NCBI RefSeq assembly: GCF_001279005.1
Contig: NZ_LGCN01000227.1
Coordinates: 1 to 46,587 of the forward strand
Reading direction: 5' to 3'
DNA length: 46,587 nucleotides
From: Streptomyces caelestis
GTDB lineage: Bacteria; Actinomycetota; Actinomycetes; Streptomycetales; Streptomycetaceae
This document shows positions 26,046 to 33,499 of the stretch, in pieces; position 1 is the first letter of the stretch; each line of letters begins with the position of its first letter. The notes under the pieces are model-generated. The model ran no database searches. It saw nothing but the letters and a program-made list of their open reading frames with translations, and was not told where the DNA came from. A program made the position numbers and the translations under genes.

Positions 26046-27731
26046 TCAGGCGTCGATGATGACGGGGATGATGAGCGGCTTCCGGCGATGCGTGCGGAAC
26101 GCCCAGTTCGCCACGGCGCGGGCGATGAGCTGTTCGAGTTGGTGCGCGTCCCCGACGCCTTCCTCGGCCGCGGTGGCCAGGGTCTTCTCGATGACGGGGA
26201 CGACCGGCTCGAAGGTGGTGTCGTCGTGGACGAAGCCGCGGGCCAGGAAGTCGGGGGCCTCGGCGAGGGCGCCGGTGTCCGCGTCGACGATCGCCACCAC
26301 CGTGATGACGCCTTCGGCGGCGAGGGTGAGGCGGTCCTTGAGGGACGCTTCGGTGGCGCCGCCGACTTCCATGCCGTCCACGTAGACGTTGCCGGCGGGG
26401 ACCTTGCCGGTGATGGACGCGCGCCCGTCGACCAGGTCGACGACGACGCCGTCCTCGGCGATGACGACCCGGTCGGGGTCGACGCCGGTACGGATCGCCA
26501 GGTCCGCGTTGGCCCGCAGATGACGGAACTCGCCGTGCACGGGCATGACGTTGCGGGGCTTGACGATGTTGTAGCAGTAGACGAGTTCGCCGGCGCTGGC
26601 GTGCCCGGAGACGTGCACCTTGGCGTTGCCCTTGTGGACCACGTGGGCGCCCCACCGGGTGAGTCCGTTGATCACCCGGTAGATGGCGTTCTCGTTGCCG
26701 GGGATGAGGGAGCTGGCGAGCAGGACGGTGTCGCCCTCGCCGATGCGGATCTGGTGGTCGCGGTTGGCCATCCGTGACAGCGCGGCCATGGGCTCGCCCT
26801 GGGATCCGGTGCACACCAGAGTGATCCTGTGGTCCGGGAGCTTCTCCAGTTCCTTCGTGCTCACCACCAGACCGGAGGGGACCTTCAGATAGCCCAGGTC
26901 ACGGGCGATGCCCATGTTGCGGACCATCGACCGGCCGACGAAGGCGACCTTGCGGCCGTGCTGGTGGGCGGCGTCCAGGACCTGCTGGATGCGGTGCACA
27001 TGGCTGGCGAAGCTGGAGACGATGACCCGGCGCGGCGCGGTGCGCATCACCTGCTCGATCGCCGGGTTCAGCTCCCGCTCGGAGGTGGTGAAGCCGGGTA
27101 CCTCGGCGTTGGTGGAGTCGGTGAGGAACAGGTCCACGCCCTCCTCGCCCAGGCGGGCGAAGGCGCGCAGATCGGTGATCCGGTCGTCGAGAGGGAACTG
27201 GTCCATCTTGAAGTCACCGGTGTGCAGCACCATCCCGGCCCGGGTGCGGATCGCGACCGCGAGGCTGTCCGGGATGGAGTGGTTCACCGCCACGAACTCG
27301 CAGTCGAAGGGCCCGAAGCCACGCCGGTCGCCCTCCCGCACCCGCACCGTGCGCGGCCGGATGCCGTGTTCCTTGAGCTTGGCCTCCAGGAACGCCAGCG
27401 TCAGCTTGGAGCCGACGACGGGAATGTCGCGCCGCTCGCGCAGCAGGTACGGCACGCCGCCGATGTGGTCCTCGTGACCGTGGGTGAGCACCACGGCCAC
27501 GACGTCGTCGAGCCGGTCCCGGATCGAGGTGAAGTCCGGGAGGATCACGTCCACGCCGGGCTGGGTCTCCTCGGGGAACAGCACGCCGCAGTCGACGATG
27601 AGCAGCTTGCCGGCGTGCTCGAAGACGGTCATGTTGCGGCCGATCTCACCCAGGCCGCCCAGGGCGATGACCCGCAGCCCTCCTTCGGGAAGGGAGGGTG
27701 CGGCTTTCAGCTCGGGGTGCGGATGACTCAT
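26046..27731 (-). CDS. Ribonuclease J family protein
   Basis: A 561-residue RNase J: metallo-beta-lactamase core with VVLTHGHEDHIGG (zinc ligands), VNHSIPDSLAVAI and LHTGDFKMDQFPL; beta-CASP region with TDSTNAEVPGFT, SSFASHVHRIQQVLDAA, VFVSGHASAGEL-like VHVSGHASAGELVYCY and MPVHGEFRHLRANA; and a C-terminal domain ending HRRKPLIIPVIID. The family degrades and matures RNA by endo- and 5'-exonuclease activity. The usual streptomycete rnj neighbours dapA, and no dapA is here. Together with the accessory setting this suggests a second paralogue. ATG start with only a weak AGGG upstream. Confidence 0.92.
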   Translation of the reverse strand: MSHPHPELKAAPSLPEGGLRVIALGGLGEIGRNMTVFEHAGKLLIVDCGVLFPEETQPGVDVILPDFTSIRDRLDDVVAVVLTHGHEDHIGGVPYLLRERRDIPVVGSKLTLAFLEAKLKEHGIRPRTVRVREGDRRGFGPFDCEFVAVNHSIPDSLAVAIRTRAGMVLHTGDFKMDQFPLDDRITDLRAFARLGEEGVDLFLTDSTNAEVPGFTTSERELNPAIEQVMRTAPRRVIVSSFASHVHRIQQVLDAAHQHGRKVAFVGRSMVRNMGIARDLGYLKVPSGLVVSTKELEKLPDHRITLVCTGSQGEPMAALSRMANRDHQIRIGEGDTVLLASSLIPGNENAIYRVINGLTRWGAHVVHKGNAKVHVSGHASAGELVYCYNIVKPRNVMPVHGEFRHLRANADLAIRTGVDPDRVVIAEDGVVVDLVDGRASITGKVPAGNVYVDGMEVGGATEASLKDRLTLAAEGVITVVAIVDADTGALAEAPDFLARGFVHDDTTFEPVVPVIEKTLATAAEEGVGDAHQLEQLIARAVANWAFRTHRRKPLIIPVIIDA

Positions 27732-28171
27732 ACCCTGACGGTACCCGGAGAGCGGGACACGTGATCCATTACCCCCTCCCGACAGGGTCGGGGCACCACA
27801 GCGGGTTATGGCGGAATGGCGGAACCGGTCCCGCCGGGCCGGCGGTGGTCGCAAGCGCCTGGTCGAGCGCGAGCCGCCCCCCCCTGCCGGGTCAGAGCGA
27901 ATGTCTCGGCTCGCTGTCCCGCCCGCGAGCGCCCAGCGCGTCAAACGAGCGTCATGACCACCAGCCGGTTCCTCCTCTTCGGGGCGTCGGCTGGTGCCCC
28001 TCTCGACAGGCTCGATCCCTCGCACCCCACCGGGAGAAGCGCCGGCGGCGCCTGCCGAAGCAGGCCGCCGGACGAGCTGTAGGGCCCCACTCAAGGTGTC
28101 GCTGCGCATGGCTTGGTCCGGGACGGTCTCGGCAGGCACGGCCAAGCCGTCCGGAGCCGGGATCCGTCGCG
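27732..28171. other. Intergenic stretch, no gene seen
   Basis: These 440 bases separate the RNase J start from the 3' end of the TauE/SafE gene. The RNase J promoter should lie in the right-hand part of 27732-27830. Several open frames are present, but none has a motif or a credible start. Confidence 0.5.
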
Positions 28172-28969
28172 TCATCGCAGTGACTGAACGGCGTAGAGGG
28201 CCCCGAAGGCTGCGGCAAGGGCGCCGAGCAGCAGACGCAGGGCGGTTTCGGGCAGACGGGGCTGCAGATACGCCCCGAAGTAGCCGCCGATCAGCCCGCC
28301 CAAGCCGCAGGCCAGTCCGAGGTGCCAGTGAGGGGCGACGTCCCCGGAGCCGGTCAGGGACAGCAGCGCGAAGGCCGCGGCACCGGCCACGGAAGTGGTG
28401 AAGGTGGAGGCGAGGGCTGCCGGGGCGACCTGGCTCACGGGCATGCCCCGGCCGACCAGAAGGGGGCCGATGATGGAGCCGCCGCCGATGCCGTAGATCC
28501 CGCCGACGAATCCGACGGCCAGGGCCAGGCCGGTGATGGTGCGGGGGGAGATCTCCGCCGCCGGGTCCAAAGGGGCGGGCCGGAGGGTGCGGGCGATCAG
28601 CCACAGACCCAGTGGCATCAGCAGTCCGGCGACGAGGAGGCGGAAGGCGGTGGGGCCGGGGACGGCGAAGACCCGTACAACCGCTCCGATGACCACACCG
28701 GGCAGGGTGCCGATGACCAAGCGGCGGGTCAGTGGGCTGTTCAGCAGGCCGGCTCGGCGGTAGCGCAGCAGTGCTCCAGGTCCGGCCACCACGTTGAACA
28801 ACAGGTTGGTGGGTGTGACCGCCGGACTGGGCACACCGAACAGGCTCAGCTGCGCGGGCAGCAGGAACACCGCACCCGAGACCCCCACGGGCGCGGTCAC
28901 CACCGCGATCATCATGCCGATGGTCAGCCCGTACAGTCCCGCCGCCCCTGACACGTCGGCTCCGATCAT
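28172..28969 (-). CDS. TauE/SafE-family membrane transporter
   Basis: A 265-residue polytopic membrane protein with the TauE/SafE duplication: SGAVFLLPAQLSLFGVPSPA with TPTNLLFNVVAGPGAL in the first half and VGFVGGIYGIGGGSIIGPLL with APAALASTFTTSVAGA in the second. About eight hydrophobic segments. The family is associated with sulfite or organosulfur anion export. Its place beside the sulfur genes (29.4-44 kb) fits removal of excess sulfite, which is an inference. ATG start without an obvious ribosome binding site. Confidence 0.85.
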   Translation of the reverse strand: MIGADVSGAAGLYGLTIGMMIAVVTAPVGVSGAVFLLPAQLSLFGVPSPAVTPTNLLFNVVAGPGALLRYRRAGLLNSPLTRRLVIGTLPGVVIGAVVRVFAVPGPTAFRLLVAGLLMPLGLWLIARTLRPAPLDPAAEISPRTITGLALAVGFVGGIYGIGGGSIIGPLLVGRGMPVSQVAPAALASTFTTSVAGAAAFALLSLTGSGDVAPHWHLGLACGLGGLIGGYFGAYLQPRLPETALRLLLGALAAAFGALYAVQSLR

Positions 28970-29374
28970 TCGAACGTCGGCACAGGAGTGCCACCACCTC
29001 GCACTGGCGCCTCGTCAAGAGGTCTCCTGCTGACGAGCGGGAGAAAGGCGCCGCAGCGGTCGGAGCTGTGGACGGGCCGCGTACGTGGGGTGATGGGCGC
29101 ACGGCCGCATCGGCGCTTGCCCGTACCCGGCGGGAGTGCGAGTCGACGGGAACCGCCGACTTCGGTGCCGAGGGTTCGCCGCTCTGCGGATACGCAGGAG
29201 ATCGGTGCGGCGGCGGAAGGCCGGCGGGAGAGGCGACCGTCCGGCGCTGTCGACGGGCGACTTCAGGCGCTCGGGCGATCTGGATGGGGAAGCCGATGCC
29301 GAGCGCCGAACGCGGCGACCGGGGCGCCGTGGCCGCCGTCGACGACATGACGGCTGTCGCCTTGGCGGACGGGA
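28970..29374. other. Intergenic stretch, no gene seen
   Basis: About 400 bases with Arg-rich shadow frames only. A minus-strand stretch near 28981-29020 reads LTRRQCEVVALLCRRSND, faintly like a LuxR helix-turn-helix, but it is too short to call. Confidence 0.45.
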
Positions 29375-29417
29375 CGGTGGAAGGTGTGAGCCCCACGGAG
29401 GCTCACACCTTCCACCG
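29375..29417 (-). terminator. Terminator of the FMN reductase gene
   Basis: An 18-bp perfect stem (29375-29392 with 29400-29417) with a 7-base loop CCACGGA. It lies 17 bases beyond the stop of the FMN reductase gene on the minus strand and isolates it from the TauE/SafE gene. Confidence 0.9.
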
Positions 29418-29434
29418 GTCGTCGGCGGTCACGG

Positions 29435-30001
29435 TCAAGCTGCTCGTCCCACGGCCGCCGGCAGGGCCGTACGGCTGCTGAGGGCTTCGGCGAACTGGTC
29501 GACGACCTGTGCGAGGGCCTCGGCCGGGCCCGGCGCGATGGTCAGGGCTCCGTCTGCGCCCACCACGATGTCCTTGTCGAGCGTGAACCAGCCCTGGACG
29601 ATGTGGGCGGCACCCATGGAACTCAGCACCGGGCGCAACGCGTAGTCGATCGCCAGGACGTGAGTCGTGGTCCCACCGGTCGCCAGCGGAAGGACCGTCT
29701 TGCCGACCAGGCCGTACTGCGGCAGCAGGTCCAGCAGGGACTTCAGCAATCCGGAGTAGGCGGCCTTGTAGACGGGCGTGCCGATCACGACCCCGTCGGC
29801 CCGGGCGAACAGTTCGGTCACCTCGACGATTGCAGGGTGCCGGGGGTCGGCGCCGAGCAGGGCCTCGGCGGGGATGGTGCGGGCGTCCAGCGGGATCACC
29901 TCGTGCCCCCTGGCCGTCAGCCGGGTGTCCAGGTGGCGCAGCAGCTGGGCGGTACGAGAAGTGGCGGAGGGGCTTCCGGAGACGGACAGGATGGTGGCCA
30001 T
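29435..30001 (-). CDS. ssuE: NADPH-dependent FMN reductase (SsuE/MsuE type)
   Basis: A 188-residue flavodoxin-fold reductase: LSVSGSPSATSRTAQLLRHL forms the FMN phosphate loop and GTPVYKAAYSGLLKSLLDLL with LPLATGGTTTHVLAIDYALR the isoalloxazine and dimer regions. This is the SsuE/MsuE pattern. It supplies FMNH2 to flavin-dependent sulfonate monooxygenases, here probably the DszC-like and LLM enzymes at 31692 and 36458. ATG follows GAAGGA. It is the only intact gene of a unit that starts with a sulfur-type leader peptide at 30515. Confidence 0.9.
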   Translation of the reverse strand: MATILSVSGSPSATSRTAQLLRHLDTRLTARGHEVIPLDARTIPAEALLGADPRHPAIVEVTELFARADGVVIGTPVYKAAYSGLLKSLLDLLPQYGLVGKTVLPLATGGTTTHVLAIDYALRPVLSSMGAAHIVQGWFTLDKDIVVGADGALTIAPGPAEALAQVVDQFAEALSSRTALPAAVGRAA

Positions 30002-30090
30002 GGGGAATCCTTCGGGAGCGTGAGGTATGCGTGGGACTGGTTGCGGGGCCGCGTACTGCCGCCCCGCATCCTCGACGGCTTCTTGATGGT

Positions 30091-30339
30091 CTACGACGGT
30101 CCGGGCGGACTGATCCCGGGCCTGGTCACGGCCTCGTCGGGCATGCTTCAGCGCTCCAGCACCTTGGCGTACGCGCCGTTGTCGATGATCTCGTCGAGTG
30201 CGTCGGCGAGCGGCTCGACCAGGCCGCTGTCCTTCGCGGCGACGGCCGCGGTGAGCTCCTGGAGCGTGGAGCCCGCACCGGAGTGCGCGTGCTCCGCGCC
30301 GAGTTGCCGCAGCAGGGGTCTTACCCTCGGCTCGGACAC
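30091..30339 (-). pseudogene. C-terminal remnant of an ABC amino-acid/sulfur substrate-binding protein with nonsense codon
   Basis: On the minus strand the frame reads GSTLQELTAAVAAKDSGLVE, PLADALDEIIDNGAYAKVLE, R, then TGA at 30150-30148, and then SMPDEAVTRPGI to a TAG at 30091. This is the C-terminus of a family 3 solute-binding protein, whose ending is usually KVLxRWGxPDEAV; the TGA sits where Trp (TGG) is expected. The first ~200 residues and the signal peptide are missing. It lies between leader peptide A and ssuE, in the same direction. Confidence 0.65.
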
Positions 30340-30382
30340 AGCTGCTCATGTGCGTACGACCGCGCTGCGCAGAAGAAATCTC

Positions 30383-30430
30383 GGCCCGCCAGGGTCACCG
30401 AGGGAAGGGCGGGCCTGTCAGAGGGCCCGC
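30383..30430 (-). promoter_or_regulatory. Candidate attenuator with mutually exclusive hairpins after leader A
   Basis: In the minus-strand transcript three segments follow leader A. Segment 1 GCGGGCC (30430-30424) pairs with segment 2 GGCCCGCC (30415-30408), and segment 2 also pairs perfectly over 8 bp with segment 3 GGCGGGCC (30390-30383). The two pairings exclude each other, as in ribosome-controlled attenuators. Segment 1 starts 7 bases after the leader stop. Confidence 0.55.
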
Positions 30431-30437
30431 TACCGCG

Positions 30438-30515
30438 TCAGGCGCAACACGCGGCGGACCACACGCGACCGAAGTCGATGTGGTCACGGGTGACCAGGCG
30501 CTGCTCGGTGTTCAT
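30438..30515 (-). CDS. Sulfur-type leader peptide A (25 aa)
   Basis: The reading is MNTEQRLVTRDHIDFGRVWS followed by AACCA. The R-x-H-I-D-F core and the Cys pair at the end match the short leader peptides placed before sulfur genes in streptomycetes. The ATG is 7 bases after a -10-like ATTGAG (CTCAAT on the transcribed sense) and has no ribosome binding site, so translation is probably leaderless. It heads the unit with the solute-binding remnant and ssuE. Role inferred: ribosome progress over the two Cys codons reports cysteine supply. Confidence 0.75.
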   Translation of the reverse strand: MNTEQRLVTRDHIDFGRVWSAACCA

Positions 30516-30522
30516 GCGGCCA

Positions 30523-30551
30523 ATTGAGCAGTACATCTCGCTTCTCGTCAA
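30523..30551 (-). promoter_or_regulatory. Promoter of leader A
   Basis: On the minus strand TTGACG (30551-30546), 17 bases, CTCAAT (30528-30523), then 7 bases to the leader ATG at 30515. The -35 is a perfect sigma-70/HrdB type; the -10 is weak. Confidence 0.5.
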
Positions 30552-30837
30552 CTACCGCCCGGATGCCGGACCGGCGGAGTCCCGTTTCCGTGTGTGGTCG
30601 ACACATGCGTGTGGTGCGCCCCTGCGTCGAGGGAGGGACCGGCTCCCTCGCGCGGCAGCCGTACCGGTCGCGGCGAGCGTGATGACGCCGAAACGCGGCC
30701 GCGCCGCCCTCGGGTGCATCACCGTCACGACCGTGCTCAGTGCACAGTTCCGAGTCGAGCCCCGACTACGCGCACGGCCCCGCGCAGGGCCCTTCCGGCG
30801 GTCGACGATGGCCGGTGAGCCCGCCCGCGGGGCCACA

Positions 30838-30869
30838 TTCCCTATATTTCCTATTGGATTACTAGGGAA
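30838..30869. promoter_or_regulatory. Candidate Rrf2-type sulfur operator upstream of leader B
   Basis: TTCCCTA (30838-30844) and TAGGGAA (30863-30869) are inverted. Inside lies CCTATTGGATTACTAGG (30850-30866). Read in the same sense, this shares CCTA, central GATT and TAGG at identical spacing with the reverse complement of 39844-39860 (12 of 17 positions). It stands just upstream of the -35 box of leader B and is conspicuously AT-rich. Confidence 0.55.
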
Positions 30870-30872
30870 GTA

Positions 30873-30902
30873 TTGACGCCCCGCCCAACGGGTGCGCAGG
30901 AT
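30873..30902 (+). promoter_or_regulatory. Promoter of leader B
   Basis: TTGACG (30873-30878), 18 bases, CAGGAT (30897-30902), then 7 bases to the ATG at 30910. This predicts a transcript starting at or beside the leader start codon. Confidence 0.55.
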
Positions 30903-30909
30903 GATGCAC

Positions 30910-30993
30910 ATGGCCCACACGCAGCAGCGACTCGTTCGTCGTCGGCATGTCGACTTTGGTCACGTCGTCAGCGCCGCCTGCCGTCGCGTGTAG
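30910..30993 (+). CDS. Sulfur-type leader peptide B (27 aa)
   Basis: The reading is MAHTQQRLVRRRHVDFGHVV then SAACRRV, closely resembling leader A (QRLV, H-[IV]-D-F-G, SAAC). One Cys codon lies four codons before the stop. Earlier in-frame ATGs at 30901 and 30904 exist but the promoter spacing favours 30910 and a leaderless transcript. It precedes the orphan winged-helix regulator and the DszC-like monooxygenase. Confidence 0.8.
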   Translation: MAHTQQRLVRRRHVDFGHVVSAACRRV

Positions 30994-31021
30994 GGCACGC
31001 GGCTCACACCTTGCGCGTGCC
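30994..31021 (+). promoter_or_regulatory. Candidate attenuator hairpin after leader B
   Basis: GGCACGCG (30994-31001) pairs perfectly with CGCGTGCC (31014-31021) around a 12-base loop and begins directly behind the leader stop codon. A 25-base C/T-rich tract follows (31020-31045), which could support termination. A ribosome sitting at the leader stop would block the left arm. Confidence 0.5.
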
Positions 31022-31108
31022 TCTCCGCTCGTTCTCTCTCCTCCCGGGTCATCAGGCGAACCCACCCGTGTGCCCGATGGCCCGACACACCCCTGAAGGA
31101 CGAACGCC

Positions 31109-31678
31109 ATGACCACGGCACTTCCGGCCCAGGCCGCTCCATCGGACTCGCCCTCCCCCGACATGCGCCGCCTCCGCCTTGTGGGCGATGCCACGCAGTT
31201 CGGCGACGGGGGAAACGGCCCCTCTCCCCTCGTCGGTTACCTCGTGCTCATCCCCGAGGGCACCGATCCCGCCCAGATCTTCGCCAAGGACGTGACACGG
31301 CCGGAGATCCGACCGGTCGCCTACACGGACTCACCTCCCGCGCAACAGACGGGAGGCGGCGTCGTCCGCATCGATCCGGCGCGGCATGCCGCGGAACTGG
31401 ACGGACGCGAACTCGACCTCACCTACCTGGAGTTCGGGCTGCTGTCCCATCTCGTTCAGCATCCTCACCAGGTGCACTCGCGCGAGCAGCTGATGGCCGG
31501 CATCTGGGGCTACGCCCACATCGGCGACGGCCGCACCGTGGATGTTCACATCGCGCGTCTGCGCCGCAAGTTGGGCGGGGCTCACCGGCACCGCATCGTC
31601 ACCGTACGGCGTGTGGGCTACAAGTACGTGCCCGACCGGCAAGGGGGCACCGACATCACATCCCGCCACCGGCCTTGA
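31109..31678 (+). CDS. Orphan winged-helix (OmpR/PhoB-type) regulator
   Basis: A 189-residue protein. Residues 1-90 form an uncharacterised domain with LVGYLVLIPEGTDPAQIFAK; there is no receiver domain and no phosphoacceptor Asp. Residues about 93-180 are an OmpR/PhoB DNA-binding domain (ELDGRELDLTYLEFGLLSHL, REQLMAGIWGYAHIGDGRTV, DVHIARLRRKLGG, VTVRRVGYKYVP). ATG follows AAGGACG. Being between leader B and a sulfur monooxygenase, it is probably a sulfur-responsive activator whose N-terminal part senses something other than phosphorylation. Confidence 0.82.
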   Translation: MTTALPAQAAPSDSPSPDMRRLRLVGDATQFGDGGNGPSPLVGYLVLIPEGTDPAQIFAKDVTRPEIRPVAYTDSPPAQQTGGGVVRIDPARHAAELDGRELDLTYLEFGLLSHLVQHPHQVHSREQLMAGIWGYAHIGDGRTVDVHIARLRRKLGGAHRHRIVTVRRVGYKYVPDRQGGTDITSRHRP

Positions 31679-31691
31679 GGAGACCACCACC

Positions 31692-32927
31692 ATGGGTGCT
31701 GCCACCGCGCCGTCCGGCCCCGCCCCGGCATCCGACCGGACCGGGCCCGGCCGCGCGCACTGGCTGCGCGTGGGCCGCGAAACCGCTGACGACCTGGCCA
31801 CGGACGCGGTGGCCAGGGAGCAGGCGGGCAAGGCCCCCTTCGACGAGGTGGCCCGACTGCGGGAAGCAGGACTGCTGACGCTTCTCGTACCGGCGGAGCT
31901 CGGGGGAGGCGGCGCGGACTGGCCCACCGCCTACGCCGTCGTTCGGGAGGTCGCCGCCGCCGACGGCGCGATCGGTCAGCTGCTCGGCTGTCACTACTTC
32001 CTTTCGTCGAGCGCCCGGTTCTTCGGCGAGCCGGCCCTCGCCGCTCAGGTCGAACGGAGGTCCGCGGCGGAGCAATGGTGCTGGGGTGGCGGCTTCGCCT
32101 GCCAGGAACTGCCCCTGACGCTGGCCAGGAAAGCCGGCGGCTATGTCCTCGACGGTCGGCAGAGCTACGCGACCGGGGCGCTGGTCGCCGACCACCTCGC
32201 CGTGCGAGCCGAGTTGGCCGACACCGGTGAACCTCTCGCCGTCGTCGTCCGTCCCACCCGCAACGGCGTGAGGGTCGACGGCGACGCCGACACCTTCGGC
32301 CAGCGGCTCGCGGCCGGCGGGAGCGTGGAGTTCGACGCCGTACCGGTGGCTGCCCACGACATCCTCGGCTCCCTGGCCGCGGACGAGGACGTTCCCTCAC
32401 CCCTGGCCGCGCTGGCATCACCGGTCGGGCGTCTCCTCTCGGTGCAACTCCTTCTCGGCGTCGCTGAGGGAGTGCTGGCGGAAGCCCGCGAGTACAGCCG
32501 GGTATGCCATTCGCCCTGGCACTCCTCCTGGCCGGACGGCCCGCCCCAGGACCCGCAGGTGCTGACCGTCTACGGCGAACTCACCGTCCTGGTCCGCTCC
32601 GCCTCCGCGCTCGCCGATCAGGCACGGGAAGCCGTGCACGGCGGGCTGACGCGCGGCGAAGGCCTCACCTACGACGAGTGCGCGGATATCTCCATCCTCG
32701 TGGCCATGGCCGAAGCCGCGGCTTCCAGGGCTGCGCAGGAGTGCACCTCCCGCGCCCTTGACATCATCGGCTTCCGCTCCACGTCGTCACGTCTGGGCTT
32801 CGACCGCTTCTGGCGCAATGCCCGGACCCTCGCCTTGTACGAGCCCGTCGCCCCCCGGCTCCGCGACGTCGGGGACTACTTCCTGAACGGTGCGCACCCT
32901 CCGTTCGTTCTGCCTGCCCGTTCCTGA
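31692..32927 (+). CDS. Acyl-CoA dehydrogenase-like flavin monooxygenase (DszC/SfnB type)
   Basis: A 411-residue protein of the acyl-CoA dehydrogenase superfamily: N-terminal helical domain (LREAGLLTLLVPAELGGGGA), middle beta domain (WCWGGGFACQELPLTLARKA, GGYVLDGRQSYATGALVADH) and C-terminal helices (VGRLLSVQLLLGVAEGVLAE, QECTSRALDIIGFRSTSSRL). The catalytic Glu of dehydrogenases is not evident, and the pattern fits FMNH2-dependent DszC/SfnB-type monooxygenases that oxidise organic sulfides and sulfones. ATG follows GAGGAG; the gap to the regulator gene is 13 bases. It would depend on the FMN reductase at 29435. Confidence 0.8.
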   Translation: MGAATAPSGPAPASDRTGPGRAHWLRVGRETADDLATDAVAREQAGKAPFDEVARLREAGLLTLLVPAELGGGGADWPTAYAVVREVAAADGAIGQLLGCHYFLSSSARFFGEPALAAQVERRSAAEQWCWGGGFACQELPLTLARKAGGYVLDGRQSYATGALVADHLAVRAELADTGEPLAVVVRPTRNGVRVDGDADTFGQRLAAGGSVEFDAVPVAAHDILGSLAADEDVPSPLAALASPVGRLLSVQLLLGVAEGVLAEAREYSRVCHSPWHSSWPDGPPQDPQVLTVYGELTVLVRSASALADQAREAVHGGLTRGEGLTYDECADISILVAMAEAAASRAAQECTSRALDIIGFRSTSSRLGFDRFWRNARTLALYEPVAPRLRDVGDYFLNGAHPPFVLPARS

Positions 32928-33109
32928 GGCGTCGAAGCTTCGCGCCAACGACAAGGCGCCCGCCTCGAAGCCCATCGGGCTGAATACCTCAGGGGTGAAA
33001 TCAGCGGGATCGGATTTCGCCATCCGCCCAGACATCCCGGTAATTATGAACGCCGCACTTCGCCCGCATGTCGAATGGCTCAGGATATGAGACATACGCG
33101 CACGCGACA

Positions 33110-33138
33110 TTGACGTGGCCGGATTTCACTGCGATTCT
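33110..33138 (+). promoter_or_regulatory. Promoter of leader C
   Basis: TTGACG (33110-33115), 17 bases, GATTCT (33133-33138), then 7 bases to the GTG at 33146. Same geometry as at leaders A and B. Confidence 0.55.
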
Positions 33139-33145
33139 CATGACT

Positions 33146-33229
33146 GTGAGCAACTTCGAGAACCTCGCCGCTCGCCTGCACGTCGACCTGCGACGCCAGG
33201 CCAGCGCCATCTGTGCCGCCGGCCACTGA
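33146..33229 (+). CDS. Sulfur-type leader peptide C (27 aa)
   Basis: From the GTG the peptide reads (V/M)SNFENLAARLHVDLRRQA, then SAICAAGH. The R-x-H-V-D-L core and SAIC match the other leaders. An ATG two codons earlier (33140) is possible; GTG 33146 is favoured because it coincides with the predicted transcription start. No ribosome binding site is present for either. It heads the large sulfonate operon that begins at 33500. Confidence 0.7.
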   Translation: MSNFENLAARLHVDLRRQASAICAAGH

Positions 33230-33277
33230 ACCCGCCGACGGGCGCTTTGCTCTCCCGGTCCATGTCGAAGTCGGCAG

Positions 33278-33341
33278 CTACGACCGTGGTGCTCCTGTCG
33301 TAGACCACTGATTTCTCGCAGGAGTTCCTGACGCGACTCCT
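33278..33341 (+). promoter_or_regulatory. Candidate attenuator region after leader C
   Basis: CTACGAC (33278-33284) pairs with GTCGTAG (33297-33303), and GTGGT (33286-33290), lying in the loop of that hairpin, pairs with ACCAC (33304-33308) just beyond its right arm, so the two exclude each other. Further on AGGAGT (33320-33325) pairs with ACTCCT (33336-33341), followed by CTCCATTTC. Confidence 0.4.
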
Positions 33342-33499
33342 CTCCATTTCGTGGCCGCCTCAGCGCGCTCAACTTTCGGGCAACATTTCCGGCTGCGCTT
33401 CCTCATGCCGAAGACCCCCTGCACGCGTTGCCTGTCTCCGTTTCAGGAAGCAATCCGTCGATTCCACTCAGTCCGCATTCGTTTGAACAGGACCTTGCC

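Noticed and set aside
28981..29020. Minus-strand LTRRQCEVVALLCRRSND resembling a LuxR HTH
   Set aside because: Only one partial helix-turn-helix without the conserved second helix; too short to separate from chance.
26046..29396. RNase J extended to 1116 codons by upstream in-frame sequence
   Set aside because: The upstream part passes through the TauE/SafE gene in the wrong frame. The true start at 27731 gives the usual N-terminus MSHPHPEL and usual length.
32928..32975. GGCGTCGAAGCTTCGCGCC palindrome after the DszC-like gene as terminator
   Set aside because: Stem has a bulge and the inner part is self-complementary without room for a loop; too weak to call.
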